A program made the position numbers and the translations under genes. Source: Arenimonas terrae (GTDB lineage Bacteria; Pseudomonadota; Gammaproteobacteria; Xanthomonadales; Xanthomonadaceae). Taken from it: a DNA stretch of 64,000 nt. Of this stretch, positions 43,829-52,420 are shown piece by piece; position 1 is the first letter of the stretch; the number at the start of each line of letters is the position of its first letter. The DNA lies in NCBI RefSeq assembly GCF_006265115.1, contig NZ_SMDR01000001.1:1736001-1800000 (forward strand). Reading direction: 5' to 3'. A model generated the notes under the pieces. It saw nothing but the letters and a program-made list of their open reading frames with translations, was not told the DNA's origin and made no database searches.

Positions 43829-44212
43829 TCAGCGGGAGAGGCGGCGGTCGAGGCGCTGCAGGAACAAGGCCGCCGGCGTGAACGCCAGCGCCAGGCCGGC
43901 GAGGATGCCCAGCGTGTTGGCGACCGCGTCGCGCGGGTCGCCCAGACGCGTGGTGGTCAGCTGCGCCTGCGCGAACTCCAGGGAAAGGCCGAGGACGAAC
44001 AGCCCGAGCGCCGCAAGGAACTGCCCACGCCGGGACCGGAAGATCGAAACCGCCCAAGCCGTGAGCGTGAAATACGCCAGCAGATGCCCGAGCTTGTCGG
44101 AATCGTGCGGCGCACCCAGCTCGATCGGCGGCAGCAGCGACAGGACGATGCACAGCGCGAGACCGAAGATCCACACCGCCAGCCACAGCCATGGCCGGTG
44201 GAAGTCGCGCAT
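43829..44212 (-). CDS. VanZ-family membrane protein
   Basis: Small inner-membrane protein of 127 residues with four hydrophobic helices (LWLAVWIFGLALCIVLSLLP; LGHLLAYFTLTAWAVSIF; FLAALGLFVLGLSLEFAQ; VANTLGILAGLALAFTPAALF). The core DSDKLGHLLAYFTL and LEFAQAQLTTTRLGDPRDAVANTLG are the VanZ signature. VanZ lowers teicoplanin binding in enterococci; in Gram-negative bacteria the role is unknown. Its ATG overlaps the TGA of the upstream methyltransferase by one base. Confidence 0.88.
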   Translation of the reverse strand: MRDFHRPWLWLAVWIFGLALCIVLSLLPPIELGAPHDSDKLGHLLAYFTLTAWAVSIFRSRRGQFLAALGLFVLGLSLEFAQAQLTTTRLGDPRDAVANTLGILAGLALAFTPAALFLQRLDRRLSR

Positions 44213-45396
44213 CACAGGCGGCGGCTCAGGTCGCCGCGGGCGAAGGCGGGGCGGATGTCCACGCCGCGCTGGAAGCCGATCGCCTGGAACCGTTCGCCCA
44301 TCTCGCCCGGCAGGGTCAGTCGCTTGACCTCGTTGTGGCGTCGGTGGCGCTCGACCCCGTCGCCGATTTCCTCGATCGCGGCCAGGCGTTCGGGCAGGCC
44401 GTTGTTGACCAGGAAACTGGCCTGGGCGCAGTAGCCGGCCAGGTCGAAGCCGGCGTTGATGCCGGCTTCGGCCACCGCGGTGAAATCCACGAAGGCGGTG
44501 ATGTCCTGCAGGCCCGGCAGGTGGAACGGGTCGCCGTGCGCGGTATGGCGGTGGTGGCAGACCAGGGTGCCGTCGCTGCGCTCGGGCAGGTAGAACTCGC
44601 GGCGCGGATAGCCGTAGTCCACGAACAGCATCGCGCCGTCCTGCAGCAGGCCGCCGACCGCCTGGATCCAGTAGGGCAGCTGCGGCAGCACCTCCGAACG
44701 ATAGCCTTCGGCGAAAGGCGCGCCGACGTCGTGTTCGATGTGGCGCACGGCCGCGCGCAGCAGCGCGTCGGCCGGCTGGTCCACGCGGATCAGGGCGCCG
44801 TCGGCCGCCAGTGCCACGTACTCCTCGTACACCTCGCCGTCGTGCAGCACGAAACGCGGCGTCGGCAGGGCGTCCAGCACTTCGTTGGCGAATAGCATTC
44901 CGCGCCACGGCGTTTCCGGCGGGCCGTTCAGCCACTCGACGCGCGCGAAAAGATCGGCAGGCAGCGCGGCGGACAGGCGCGCGCGCTGGCGCTCGCGCAG
45001 GTCGGCGCTGGGTTCGAGGATGCGGTAGCGCGCGGGCACGGCGCCGTAGGCCTGCATCTGCCGCAGCGCGGCTTCGGCAAAGGCGCCGCTGCCGCCGCCG
45101 ATCTCGAAGAAGTCGGCGTCGCCACCGAGCTGGGCGATCACCTGCACCGCGCAGTGCGCCACGCATTCGGCGAAGGTCGGGCCGAGCTCGGGCGAGGTGA
45201 CAAAATCGCCCTCGGCGCCGAACTTCAGCGCGCCCGCGCTGTAGTAGCCCAGGCCCGGCGCGTACAGCGCCAGCTCCATGTAGCGCGAGAACGGGATGGC
45301 GCCGCCGCCGGCGGCGATCTGGGCGCGGATCAGGGCCAGCAGGCGCTGGCTGTGGGCCAGCGCGTCGGCGTCCGGAGCGGGGGCTTGCAGGCTCAT
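44212..45396 (-). CDS. SAM-dependent methyltransferase, MidA/NDUFAF7 family
   Basis: Protein of 394 residues of COG1565. Motifs: PFSRYMELALYAPGLGYYSAG, GDFVTSPELGPTFAE, then the SAM-binding FFEIGGGSGAFAEAAL, the acidic FANEVLDALPTPRF, and the terminal AMLFVDYGYPRREFY. Mitochondrial NDUFAF7 of this family dimethylates an Arg of complex I; the bacterial substrate is not settled. The first ATG giving the family N-terminus is 45396. Divergent from folM, with 55 bp for both promoters. Confidence 0.92.
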   Translation of the reverse strand: MSLQAPAPDADALAHSQRLLALIRAQIAAGGGAIPFSRYMELALYAPGLGYYSAGALKFGAEGDFVTSPELGPTFAECVAHCAVQVIAQLGGDADFFEIGGGSGAFAEAALRQMQAYGAVPARYRILEPSADLRERQRARLSAALPADLFARVEWLNGPPETPWRGMLFANEVLDALPTPRFVLHDGEVYEEYVALAADGALIRVDQPADALLRAAVRHIEHDVGAPFAEGYRSEVLPQLPYWIQAVGGLLQDGAMLFVDYGYPRREFYLPERSDGTLVCHHRHTAHGDPFHLPGLQDITAFVDFTAVAEAGINAGFDLAGYCAQASFLVNNGLPERLAAIEEIGDGVERHRRHNEVKRLTLPGEMGERFQAIGFQRGVDIRPAFARGDLSRRL

Positions 45397-45451
45397 GATG
45401 GAATCTTCAGGTGCGTACGCGCAGGATACCGGCAAATCCCCGGAGCCCCGA

Positions 45452-46186
45452 ATGCCCGCCCCTGTCGCCCTGATCACCGGCGCCGCCAAACGTGTCGGCG
45501 CGCGCATCGCCCGCCGCCTGCACGGCGCGGGTTACGACCTGGCCCTGCACCACCGCCACTCCGCCGACGAGATGGCCCGGCTGGTGGCCGGACTCGAGGA
45601 CGTCCGCCCCGGCAGCACCCTGGTGCTGCGGGCCGAGCTGGCCGACGATGCCGCGCCCGGGCAGTTGGTCTCCGCGACCCTGGCGCGTTTCGGCCGCCTC
45701 GACGCCCTGGTCAACAACGCCAGCGCCTTCCGCCCCACGCCGGTCGGCCGGGCGACGCCCGCCGACTGGGACGCGCTGTTCGCCAGCAACGCGCGGGCGC
45801 CGTTTTTCCTGGCACAGGCCGCGGCGCCGGCGCTGCGCGCAGCCGGCGGCGGCATCGTCAACCTGGCCGACATCTACGGCGAGCGGCCGCTGAAGAACCA
45901 CACCGTCTACTGCATGGCCAAGGCCGCGCTGATCATGATGACGCAGTCGCTGGCGCGCGAGCTGGGGCCCGAGGTGCGCGTCAACGCGGTCGCGCCGGGA
46001 GCGGTGATGTGGCCCGAGGAAGGCAAGGCCGAACACGAGAAGGCGGCGATGCTGGCCGCGACCGCGCTGGCGCGCGCCGGCGATCCCGACGACGTGGCCG
46101 AGGCGGTGCGCTGGCTGCTGCAGGACGCGCGCTACACCACCGGCCAGGTGATCCGCGTCGACGGCGGCCGCAGCCTGAACCAATGA
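45452..46186 (+). CDS. folM: Pteridine reductase / dihydromonapterin reductase (FolM-like SDR)
   Basis: Classical short-chain dehydrogenase of 244 residues. The cofactor motif TGAAKRVGARIARRL has the Arg expected for NADPH-preferring pteridine reductases, NNASAF is the NNAG variant, and the catalytic set is present except that the usual Ser is replaced (LADIYGERPLKNHTVYCMAK: Tyr and Lys of YxxxK). Such a Ser-to-Asp change is typical of pteridine reductases. It reduces dihydropterins, consistent with folK and folB 3.5 kb away. Overlaps the next gene by ATGA. Confidence 0.87.
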   Translation: MPAPVALITGAAKRVGARIARRLHGAGYDLALHHRHSADEMARLVAGLEDVRPGSTLVLRAELADDAAPGQLVSATLARFGRLDALVNNASAFRPTPVGRATPADWDALFASNARAPFFLAQAAAPALRAAGGGIVNLADIYGERPLKNHTVYCMAKAALIMMTQSLARELGPEVRVNAVAPGAVMWPEEGKAEHEKAAMLAATALARAGDPDDVAEAVRWLLQDARYTTGQVIRVDGGRSLNQ

Positions 46187-46971
46187 GCCCGCGACTGCGC
46201 CTGGGGCTGGCCGCCCTGCCGATCCTGCTGCTGGGCGGCGCGCTGTTCGCGTTGCCGGTGACCGGCCGCACCCTGGCCGCCCGCGCCGAATCCGCCGGCG
46301 TGGTGCCGCGCGGCGACCGCGCCGCGGCCGCGGCGGCGCGCGTGCGCCCGGCGCTGGAGCGCGACCTGGCCGCGGCCGGCCTGCGCTGGGGCGCGCCGGT
46401 CTTCATCCGCATCTTCAAGGACGAAAGCGAACTGGAGCTGTGGGTGGACGACGGCCGGCGTTTCCGCCTGTTCCGCACCTGGCCTATCTGCACCTGGTCC
46501 GGCGACCTGGGCCCGAAACAGCGCCAGGGCGACGGCCAGGCGCCGGAAGGCTTCTACCGGGTAGCGCGCGGCCAGCTCAATCCGCACAGCCAGTACCACC
46601 TGTCCTTCAACCTCGGTTACCCGAACGCCTACGACCGCGCCCACGGCCGCACCGGCGACTACCTGATGGTGCACGGCAGCTGCGTGTCGATCGGCTGCTA
46701 CGCGATGGGCGACGCGAACATCGAGCAGATCTACAGCCTGCTCGCGGCGGCGCTGGCCAAGGGCCAGTCCGCGGTGCCGGTGCACGTGTTCCCGTTCCGC
46801 TTCGGTCAGCGCGCCGAGGCGGACTGGCGCGCCAGCCCCTGGCGCGACTTCTGGTCGAACCTGCGCGAAGGCCACGATGCCTTCGAGCGCACCGGCCGGC
46901 CGCCGCGCATCGGCGTGGCCGGCCGACGTTACGTGGTCACACAAACGCCGACGCCCCAGCCGGCAGGCTGA
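46183..46971 (+). CDS. L,D-transpeptidase family protein (YkuD/YafK type)
   Basis: Periplasmic protein of 262 residues. The N-terminal hydrophobic segment (LRLGLAALPILLLGGALFALPVTG) is a signal or anchor. The catalytic motif is YLMVHGSCVSIGCYAMGD, the HGxxxxxGC pattern with catalytic Cys near residue 171; upstream are FIRIFKDESELELWVDDG and FNLGYPNAYDRAHGRTG, typical of the YafK/DUF2431-like branch. It cross-links or modifies peptidoglycan, or attaches proteins to it. Coupled to folM by ATGA although functionally unrelated. Confidence 0.9.
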   Translation: MSPRLRLGLAALPILLLGGALFALPVTGRTLAARAESAGVVPRGDRAAAAAARVRPALERDLAAAGLRWGAPVFIRIFKDESELELWVDDGRRFRLFRTWPICTWSGDLGPKQRQGDGQAPEGFYRVARGQLNPHSQYHLSFNLGYPNAYDRAHGRTGDYLMVHGSCVSIGCYAMGDANIEQIYSLLAAALAKGQSAVPVHVFPFRFGQRAEADWRASPWRDFWSNLREGHDAFERTGRPPRIGVAGRRYVVTQTPTPQPAG

Positions 46972-46979
46972 GGCGTCGG
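46948..46979 (+). terminator. Stem-loop over the L,D-transpeptidase stop
   Basis: CCGACGCC (46948-46955) and GGCGTCGG (46972-46979) with inner AGCC/GGCT pairs. It begins inside the coding sequence and ends after the stop. No T-run. Confidence 0.5.
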
Positions 46980-47015
46980 GGTCGGAGCGAACGGGCGGCG
47001 ACCGGCGCCGGCCGA

Positions 47016-47849
47016 TTATTTCGGGCGGAAGGCGTTTTCCAGCTGGCCGGTGCCGAAGCCCGCCGGGGCCTGGCCGTCCACCGCGTAGCGGTACAGCGCC
47101 GCCGAGTAGATGCCCGACAGCGCCGCCTGCAGCACCGCCACGAAGGCGATGGCCAGGGCGCCGACGACACCGACCAGGATGGCCAGCTTGGCGCCGCCGA
47201 CGAAAGCGGCACCGACCACCAGCGCAACGACCGCCAGCACCACCAGCGCCGTCAGCAGGCCGAAGGCCAGGCCGATGCCGACGTTGCCGGCGACGTTCTC
47301 GCCCCAGGTGCGCTTGAGCAGCTCGACGCTTTCTTTCACCGCTTCCATCGGACCGACGTCGCGCGCCACCAGCACCGGCACCACCAGGAAGGTGGCCAGG
47401 GTCCAGGCGACACCGACCAGGCCGACGACGATCTTGCCGATGGCGCCGGCGCGCTCTTCCAGCGCCTTGAGGATCAGGCCGACGGTGGCGGCGATCGCCG
47501 CGTAGCCCAGGATCACGCCGATCTTGGAGCGGGCGATGCGCAGGCCGTCGCTGACCGTCGGGTCGCCGCCCTCGAGCCGGATCATGGCCGCGCCGACCAG
47601 GGCGGTGTTGAAGAAGAAGATGACGAAGTACTGGCACAGGTAGAACAGGAAACCGACCACGGCACCCAGCGGCCCGATCTCGCCGCCTTCGAACAGGCGC
47701 AGGCCGAACACCGGCACCATGAAGGTCGCCGCCACCAGCAGGGTGGCGAAGGCCGAGATCACCGGGAACAGCAGCAGCTCCTTGTCGGAGCGAAGCACCG
47801 CGGCGCTGGCTTTCACCAGGGTCCAGCTGCGGGAAATCCGGTCGAACAT
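47016..47849 (-). CDS. DUF6159-like multi-pass membrane protein
   Basis: Membrane protein of 277 residues with at least five helices (LLFPVISAFATLLVAATF; GFLFYLCQYFVIFFFNTALVG; GVILGYAAIAATVGLIL; ATFLVVPVLVARDVGP; LTALVVLAVVALVVGAAFVGG). The N-terminus FDRISRSWTLVKASAAVLRSDKELLLFP and FNTALVGAAMIRLEGGDPTVSDGLR resemble the family called DUF6159 in Pfam. No catalytic motif. Stand-alone gene, convergent with the L,D-transpeptidase. Function unknown. Confidence 0.8.
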   Translation of the reverse strand: MFDRISRSWTLVKASAAVLRSDKELLLFPVISAFATLLVAATFMVPVFGLRLFEGGEIGPLGAVVGFLFYLCQYFVIFFFNTALVGAAMIRLEGGDPTVSDGLRIARSKIGVILGYAAIAATVGLILKALEERAGAIGKIVVGLVGVAWTLATFLVVPVLVARDVGPMEAVKESVELLKRTWGENVAGNVGIGLAFGLLTALVVLAVVALVVGAAFVGGAKLAILVGVVGALAIAFVAVLQAALSGIYSAALYRYAVDGQAPAGFGTGQLENAFRPK

Positions 47850-47932
47850 GGTCGTGCCCCCCTGAAGTTGCCGCGATTATGGGCCAGCGCCGCGGGCACG
47901 CAAGCGCCGGTCGTCACCCCGGGAGCGCCGCC

Positions 47933-47938
47933 TATAAT
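47933..47938 (+). promoter_or_regulatory. Consensus -10 box TATAAT
   Basis: A perfect TATAAT lies 27 nt before the ATG at 47966. The -35 region (about 47910-47916, GTCGTCA) is weak. In this GC-rich setting the exact hexamer is noteworthy. Confidence 0.5.
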
Positions 47939-47965
47939 GCCGCCACACTTCCGCCTGGAACCCGG

Positions 47966-49669
47966 ATGCCGCCTTCGTCCCGCACCCTCGCCGTGCTGCT
48001 GGCCCTGTTCGTGGTCGCGGGTTGCCGTCCGCCACCTGCCCCGGAGAGCACCGCGCCAGCAGCGGCAGTGCCGTCACCGCCGGCCAGCGCGGTGGAAGGC
48101 CGCGTCGCCGCGCACTGGTTCGGCCGCCAGTGGCCGAAGAACTTCCTGTCCGGCTTTCGTCGCGAGCACGTGGACGAGGATTTCCGCCGACTTGCCGACG
48201 ACGGTTTCGACACCGTGGTGCTGCTGGTGTCCTGGGGCGATTTCCAGCCGGTGCCCACGCCCTGCTGCCGCTACGACGAGCGCGCCTTCGAGCGGCTGCG
48301 TTTCCTGCTCGACCGAGCGCAGGCCAACGGCCTGAAGGTGATGCTGCGCCTGGGTTACGCCTGGAGCTTCCACCCGGAGGCCGGCGACTCCGGCGAACGC
48401 CAGCAGCTGCTGATGAACGACCCCGGGCATCGCGACGCCTACCGGCAGTTCCTGACGCGAGTGTCGGACGAGATCGCCGGGCATCCGGGCGTGGTCATGG
48501 CCTTCATGAGCTGGGAAGACCAGTGGCTGCGCCGTCTCGACGAAAGCGTGCGTGCCGACTACGCCGAGTACCTGGCGACGCTGGCGCCGCCGGCGCCGGC
48601 CGCCGGCGCCCTGCCCGACCCGATGTCCGATGCCGCGCGTTTCCACGGCTTCTGGGACTGGCTGGTGATCGAGAAGCTGTACGCGCCGGCGCGCGGCCAG
48701 TTCCCCAACCTTTCCTACGAAGTGCGCGTCGACCGCGAGCCGCGCTACGAAACCGGCCCCGACGGCAAACCGGTCGTGGCCGAGTGGCTGGCGCACGACG
48801 GGATGTTCCGCCTGCCGGAAGGCCACCCCGTGACGGTGTACTGGGCCCCGTTCTGGGGTGCGCTCAACCAGGGCGAGCAGCTGCCGGCGGAGAAGAGCCT
48901 GTCGCTTCTGGCCGTGATGCTGGCGGAAGCACAGGCCAAGAGCGGCGGCCGCCGCCTCTTCATCGATCAGTTCAATTTCGTCGACAACACGCCAGGCCAC
49001 GGCCACAACGCCGTGCTTCGCCCCCACGAAACCGCGGCCTTCCTGCATCGCGCGGTATGCGTGATGCAGGCCGGCGGCGTTGCCGGCTACGGCCTGTGGA
49101 CCGCGCGCGACTATGCCGAAAATCCGCTGCACAACCCCGCCTTCGGCTACGGTCTGGACGCCTGGACGCTGGAGCGCGCCGCCGGCCGGCCGGAAGACGC
49201 GCTGGAGATCCTCGCCAGCGGCGACTTCCAACTGCGCCTCGCCCCCGGCGACCGCCTGTCCCAGCAGGTGCCGCCGCGCCACGGCCGCCTGCCGGTGGCT
49301 GGCGATGCCCTGCCGGACCGGGTCTGCGTCGAGGCCGACGTGCGTGCGCCCGGACGCCTGGCCGCGCGCGCGGGCGGCGCGACCGTGACGCTGGACTTCG
49401 AAGGCGCGGGACGCCAGAACCGCTGCGCCGACATCACGCCCGCGCCCGACGCCCAGGGACTCGCATTCTCGCTGCAGCTGCAGCGCGGCGAACTCTCGCT
49501 GCGCAGTGTGCAGCTGTTCGACCACGTGCAGTACGGCGGCCTCTACGACCTCGACGGCAGGCCCGGCCCGCTGCTGGATCCCGTGCGGCGCATGAACCAC
49601 GATTTCCGCAGCACGCCGGCACCGGCGCGCTGCTCCACCTCATCCCAGGACCAACCCGTCCAGCCGTAG
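47966..49669 (+). CDS. Predicted lipoprotein with glycosidase-like (beta/alpha)8 barrel
   Basis: Protein of 567 residues. The start at 47966 gives a signal with lipobox LFVVAGC and a short Pro/Ala linker. Residues about 50-400 look like a TIM barrel: FDTVVLLVSWGDFQP, LRFLLDRAQANGLKVMLRLGYAWSF, VVMAFMSWEDQWL (candidate acid/base Glu), VTVYWAPFWGALNQGE, RLFIDQFNFVDNTPG and VAGYGLWTARDYAEN. A C-terminal beta-rich domain (about 410-555) may bind carbohydrate. It resembles cellulase-superfamily (clan GH-A) proteins but a specific family cannot be assigned. The last 30 nt overlap the 3' end of folK, which is convergent. Confidence 0.72.
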   Translation: MPPSSRTLAVLLALFVVAGCRPPPAPESTAPAAAVPSPPASAVEGRVAAHWFGRQWPKNFLSGFRREHVDEDFRRLADDGFDTVVLLVSWGDFQPVPTPCCRYDERAFERLRFLLDRAQANGLKVMLRLGYAWSFHPEAGDSGERQQLLMNDPGHRDAYRQFLTRVSDEIAGHPGVVMAFMSWEDQWLRRLDESVRADYAEYLATLAPPAPAAGALPDPMSDAARFHGFWDWLVIEKLYAPARGQFPNLSYEVRVDREPRYETGPDGKPVVAEWLAHDGMFRLPEGHPVTVYWAPFWGALNQGEQLPAEKSLSLLAVMLAEAQAKSGGRRLFIDQFNFVDNTPGHGHNAVLRPHETAAFLHRAVCVMQAGGVAGYGLWTARDYAENPLHNPAFGYGLDAWTLERAAGRPEDALEILASGDFQLRLAPGDRLSQQVPPRHGRLPVAGDALPDRVCVEADVRAPGRLAARAGGATVTLDFEGAGRQNRCADITPAPDAQGLAFSLQLQRGELSLRSVQLFDHVQYGGLYDLDGRPGPLLDPVRRMNHDFRSTPAPARCSTSSQDQPVQP

Positions 49670-50125
49670 GCCCTCGCCGGCGTGGGCGACCCAGAGTTCG
49701 GCCAGCGACTCGCCAGTGGTCGGCAGCCGCAAACCGGGGGCCAGGTCGTACAGCGGCTTGAGCACGAAGGCGTGCTGCAGTTCCCGGCGCGGGAGCTGCA
49801 GGTGGCCGGGCCCGTCGAGCACAAGGTCGTCGAACAGCACGATGTCCAGGTCGAGCGTGCGGCTGGAAAAACGCGGACCGCTGCGGTCGCGGCCCTGCGC
49901 GTCTTCCAGCGCGTGCAGCCAGTCGTTGAGCGCGAACGGGTCCAGGTCGGTCTCGAGCGCGGCGGCGGCGTTGAGGAAGTCCGGACCGTCGAACCCGACC
50001 GCCGGCGTGCGGTAGACCGGCGAAAAGCGCACGGCGCCGAAACGATCGCGCAGCGCGGTGGCGGCGGCGCGCAGGTGCCGCTCCGGTTCGACGTTGCTGC
50101 CCAGACTCAGCCAGGCCGTGCTCAT
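49640..50125 (-). CDS. folK: 6-hydroxymethyl-7,8-dihydropterin pyrophosphokinase
   Basis: Folate pathway enzyme transferring pyrophosphate from ATP to 6-hydroxymethyl-dihydropterin. 161 residues. Motifs: WLSLGSNVEPERHL, FSPVYRTPAVG, DFLNAAAALETDL, GRDRSGPRFSSRTLDLDIVLFDD (with the DLDI metal pair) and LPRRELQHAFVLKPLYDLAP. It begins in a 4-nt overlap with folB. Its 3' end overlaps the convergent lipoprotein gene by 30 nt, both stops being intact. Confidence 0.96.
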   Translation of the reverse strand: MSTAWLSLGSNVEPERHLRAAATALRDRFGAVRFSPVYRTPAVGFDGPDFLNAAAALETDLDPFALNDWLHALEDAQGRDRSGPRFSSRTLDLDIVLFDDLVLDGPGHLQLPRRELQHAFVLKPLYDLAPGLRLPTTGESLAELWVAHAGEGLRLDGLVLG

Positions 50126-50478
50126 GCCGGGCGCGTGCGCTCGATGATCACGCCCACGGCCCTGGAGCCGCGCACCGCGCCGGGTTTGCTCAGCCTGATG
50201 CGCACATGCTGCACGCCGAACTCGCCGGTGATGATTTCGGCGCAGCGTTCGGCCAGGGTCTCGACCAGGCCGAAGCTCGATTCGGACACGAACTGGATCA
50301 GGCGCTTGCTCACCGCCTTGTAGTCCAGCGTGTCTTCGATGTTGTCGGTGGCGGCGGGCTTGCGGTTGTCGAACGCCATCTCGATGTCGAGCACGACCGG
50401 CTGCCTGATCTTGCGCTCCCAGTCGTAGATGCCGATCACGCACTCGATCTCGAGCGCCTCGATGAAAACCTTGTCCAT
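50122..50478 (-). CDS. folB: Dihydroneopterin aldolase
   Basis: Converts 7,8-dihydroneopterin to 6-hydroxymethyl-dihydropterin and glycolaldehyde. 118 residues with VFIEALEIECVIGIYDWERK (substrate Tyr/Glu region), DNIEDTLDYKAVSKRL, SSFGLVETLAERCAEII and the C-terminal RIRLSKPGAVRGSRAVGVIIER. Lies 12 bp after tsaD and overlaps folK, giving a tsaD-folB-folK operon. With folM it makes this a pterin-synthesis locus. Confidence 0.96.
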   Translation of the reverse strand: MDKVFIEALEIECVIGIYDWERKIRQPVVLDIEMAFDNRKPAATDNIEDTLDYKAVSKRLIQFVSESSFGLVETLAERCAEIITGEFGVQHVRIRLSKPGAVRGSRAVGVIIERTRPA

Positions 50479-50490
50479 GCGAACTCCGTG

Positions 50491-51504
50491 TCAGACCGCC
50501 GGCAAGCTTGCCATGTCCCAGCGTGGCGCCACGGTGACGGTGGCGTCGGCGTGCTGGCCGGCCATCAGCCGCAGCGCGCCGGCGAAGGCGATCATGGCGC
50601 CGTTGTCGGTGCAGAAGGCCGGGCGCGGGAAGCAGACCCGGGCGCCGCGCTTGCCGGCCAGCTGCTGCAGCCGCGCGCGCAGGCGGGTATTGGCACCGAC
50701 GCCGCCGGCCACGACCAGGGTGCGGGCGCCGGTCTGCTGCAGGGCGCGGTCGCACTTGATCGCCAGGGTCTCGACCACCGCGTCCTCGAAACCGCGGGCG
50801 ATGTCGGCCCGGGTCTCCGGCGTCTGGTCCGAGGCCTGCCAGGCCAGCAGCACCTGGGTCTTGAGGCCCGAAAAGCTGAAGTCCAGGCCGGGCCGGTCGG
50901 TCATGGGCCGGGAGAACTTGAACAGCCCGGGGCGGCCGGACTCGGCCAGGCTGGCCAGCTCGGGGCCGCCGGGGTACGGCAGGCCCATCAGCTTGGCGGT
51001 CTTGTCGAAGGCCTCGCCGGCCGCGTCGTCCAGGGTTTCGCCCAGCAGGCGGTAGTCGCCGATGGCGGCCACCTCGACCAGCTGGGTATGGCCGCCGGAG
51101 ACCAGCAGGGCCACGAAGGGCGGCTTCAGGCCCGGATCCTCGAGCAAGGGCGCCAGCAGGTGGCCTTCCATGTGGTGCACGCCGATCGCCGGCACGTCCA
51201 GGGCCCAGGCCAGGGCCCGGCCCGCGGCCGCGCCCACCATCAGGGCCCCGACCAGGCCCGGGCCGGCGGTGTAGGCCACGCCGTCGAGGTCGGCCACGCC
51301 CAGGCCGGCCTCGGCCAGGGTCTGGCGGGCCAGGGGCAGGAGCTTGCGGACGTGGTCGCGGCTGGCCAGTTCGGGCACCACGCCGCCGTATTCGGCGTGC
51401 AGGGCAATCTGGCTGTAGAGGGCGTGCGCCAGCAGGCCGCGGTCGGTGTCGTACACCGCCACGCCGGTTTCATCGCAACTGGTTTCGATGCCCAGGACGC
51501 GCAT
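50491..51504 (-). CDS. tsaD: tRNA N6-threonylcarbamoyladenosine transferase TsaD
   Basis: Catalytic subunit for t6A37 modification of ANN-decoding tRNAs. 337 residues from [14 protein letters not shown]. Metal-binding HHMEGHL (Hx3H), [44 protein letters not shown] and [10 protein letters not shown] are all present. Divergent from rpsU, sharing a 136-bp intergenic region; this tsaD/rpsU arrangement is conserved in gamma-proteobacteria. Confidence 0.97.
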
Positions 51505-51559
51505 GTGCTTGTTTCTTGGGGCCAAAGGGCCTGATTCAAGGGAAAATCCGGGCTCAGGC

Positions 51560-51589
51560 TTGCCTGTGCCGGGGGAGCCCGCGTATCAT
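51560..51589 (+). promoter_or_regulatory. Candidate promoter of the rpsU operon
   Basis: TTGCCT (51560-51565) and TATCAT (51584-51589) with an 18-nt spacer, 51 nt before the rpsU ATG. The -10 lies inside a small dyad CGTATCATACG. Divergent tsaD transcription must start in the same gap. Confidence 0.5.
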
Positions 51590-51640
51590 ACGCGGCTCGC
51601 CGGCCGTGCCGGACGAAATCCACGTATCCAGGAATTCCAC

Positions 51641-51856
51641 ATGCCGTCTGTCAAAGTCCGCGAAAACGAGCCGTTTGAGTTTGCGCTGCGTCGCTTCAAG
51701 CGCACCTGCGAAAAGGCCGGCGTCCTCGCCGAGACCCGCAAGCGCGAGTTCTACGAGAAGCCGACCCAGGAGCGCAAGCGCAAGGCCGCCGCCGCGGTGA
51801 AGCGCCAGCTGCGCCGCAGCTCGCGCGACGTAACCAAGCGCCAGCGCCTGTACTGA
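51641..51856 (+). CDS. rpsU: 30S ribosomal protein S21
   Basis: 71 residues, very basic, with the S21 start [20 protein letters not shown] and end [14 protein letters not shown]. Part of the initiating 30S subunit, needed for binding of some mRNAs. First gene of the macromolecular synthesis operon. Followed by a terminator-like stem, so rpsU may be expressed in excess over dnaG as in E. coli. Confidence 0.98.
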
Positions 51857-51873
51857 GCTGCTTCGCTTTCCGG

Positions 51874-51911
51874 AAAGCCGGCACGCTCGCGCGTCGCCGG
51901 CTTTTCGTGTT
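51874..51911 (+). terminator. Terminator/attenuator after rpsU
   Basis: AAAGCCGGC (51874-51882) pairs with GCCGGCTTT (51896-51904) around a 13-nt loop, followed by TCGTGTT. In E. coli a terminator at this site lowers dnaG expression relative to rpsU; the same role is inferred here. Confidence 0.75.
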
Positions 51912-51962
51912 TCTGGGGCCCGGTGATCCCGGTCCCGGTGTTCCCCTTCCAGGAGTGATTCC

Positions 51963-52409
51963 ATGACCCTCAAAGCCCAGCTGACCGAAGACATGAAGAC
52001 CGCGATGAAGGCCGGCGAGAAGGATCGCCTGGGCGTCATCCGTCTGATCAACGCGGCGATCAAGCAGAAGGAAGTGGACGAGCGGGTCGAGATGACCGAT
52101 GCGCTGGTGCTGGCGGTGATCGAGAAGATGGTCAAGCAGCGCAAGGAGTCGATCACGCAGTACGACGCCGCGGGCCGCGACGACCTGGCCTCGATCGAGC
52201 GCTACGAGCTGGGCATCCTCGACACCTACCTGCCGGCCAAGATGGACGAGGCCTCGGTGCAGGCGGCCATCGATGCGGCCGTGGCGGAGACCGGTGCTTC
52301 CGGTCCGTCGGACATGGGCAAGCTGATGGCCGTGCTCAAGCCGAGGCTCGCCGGGCAGGCCGACATGGGTCTGGTGTCGCAGCTCGTCAAGAAGAAGCTC
52401 GCGGGCTGA
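51963..52409 (+). CDS. GatB/YqeY domain protein
   Basis: Small helical protein of 148 residues (LKAQLTEDMKTAMKAGEKDRLGVIRLINAAIKQ; EKMVKQRKESITQYDAAGRDDLA; YLPAKMDEASVQAAIDAAV; MGKLMAVLKPRLAGQADMGLVSQLVKKKL). The domain resembles the tRNA-binding tail of GatB and may help tRNA-dependent amidation, but no direct role is proven. AGGAG lies 8 nt before the ATG. It normally sits between rpsU and dnaG in xanthomonads; here 584 bp of repeats separate it from dnaG. Confidence 0.93.
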   Translation: MTLKAQLTEDMKTAMKAGEKDRLGVIRLINAAIKQKEVDERVEMTDALVLAVIEKMVKQRKESITQYDAAGRDDLASIERYELGILDTYLPAKMDEASVQAAIDAAVAETGASGPSDMGKLMAVLKPRLAGQADMGLVSQLVKKKLAG

Positions 52410-52420
52410 GGGTTTCTTTT

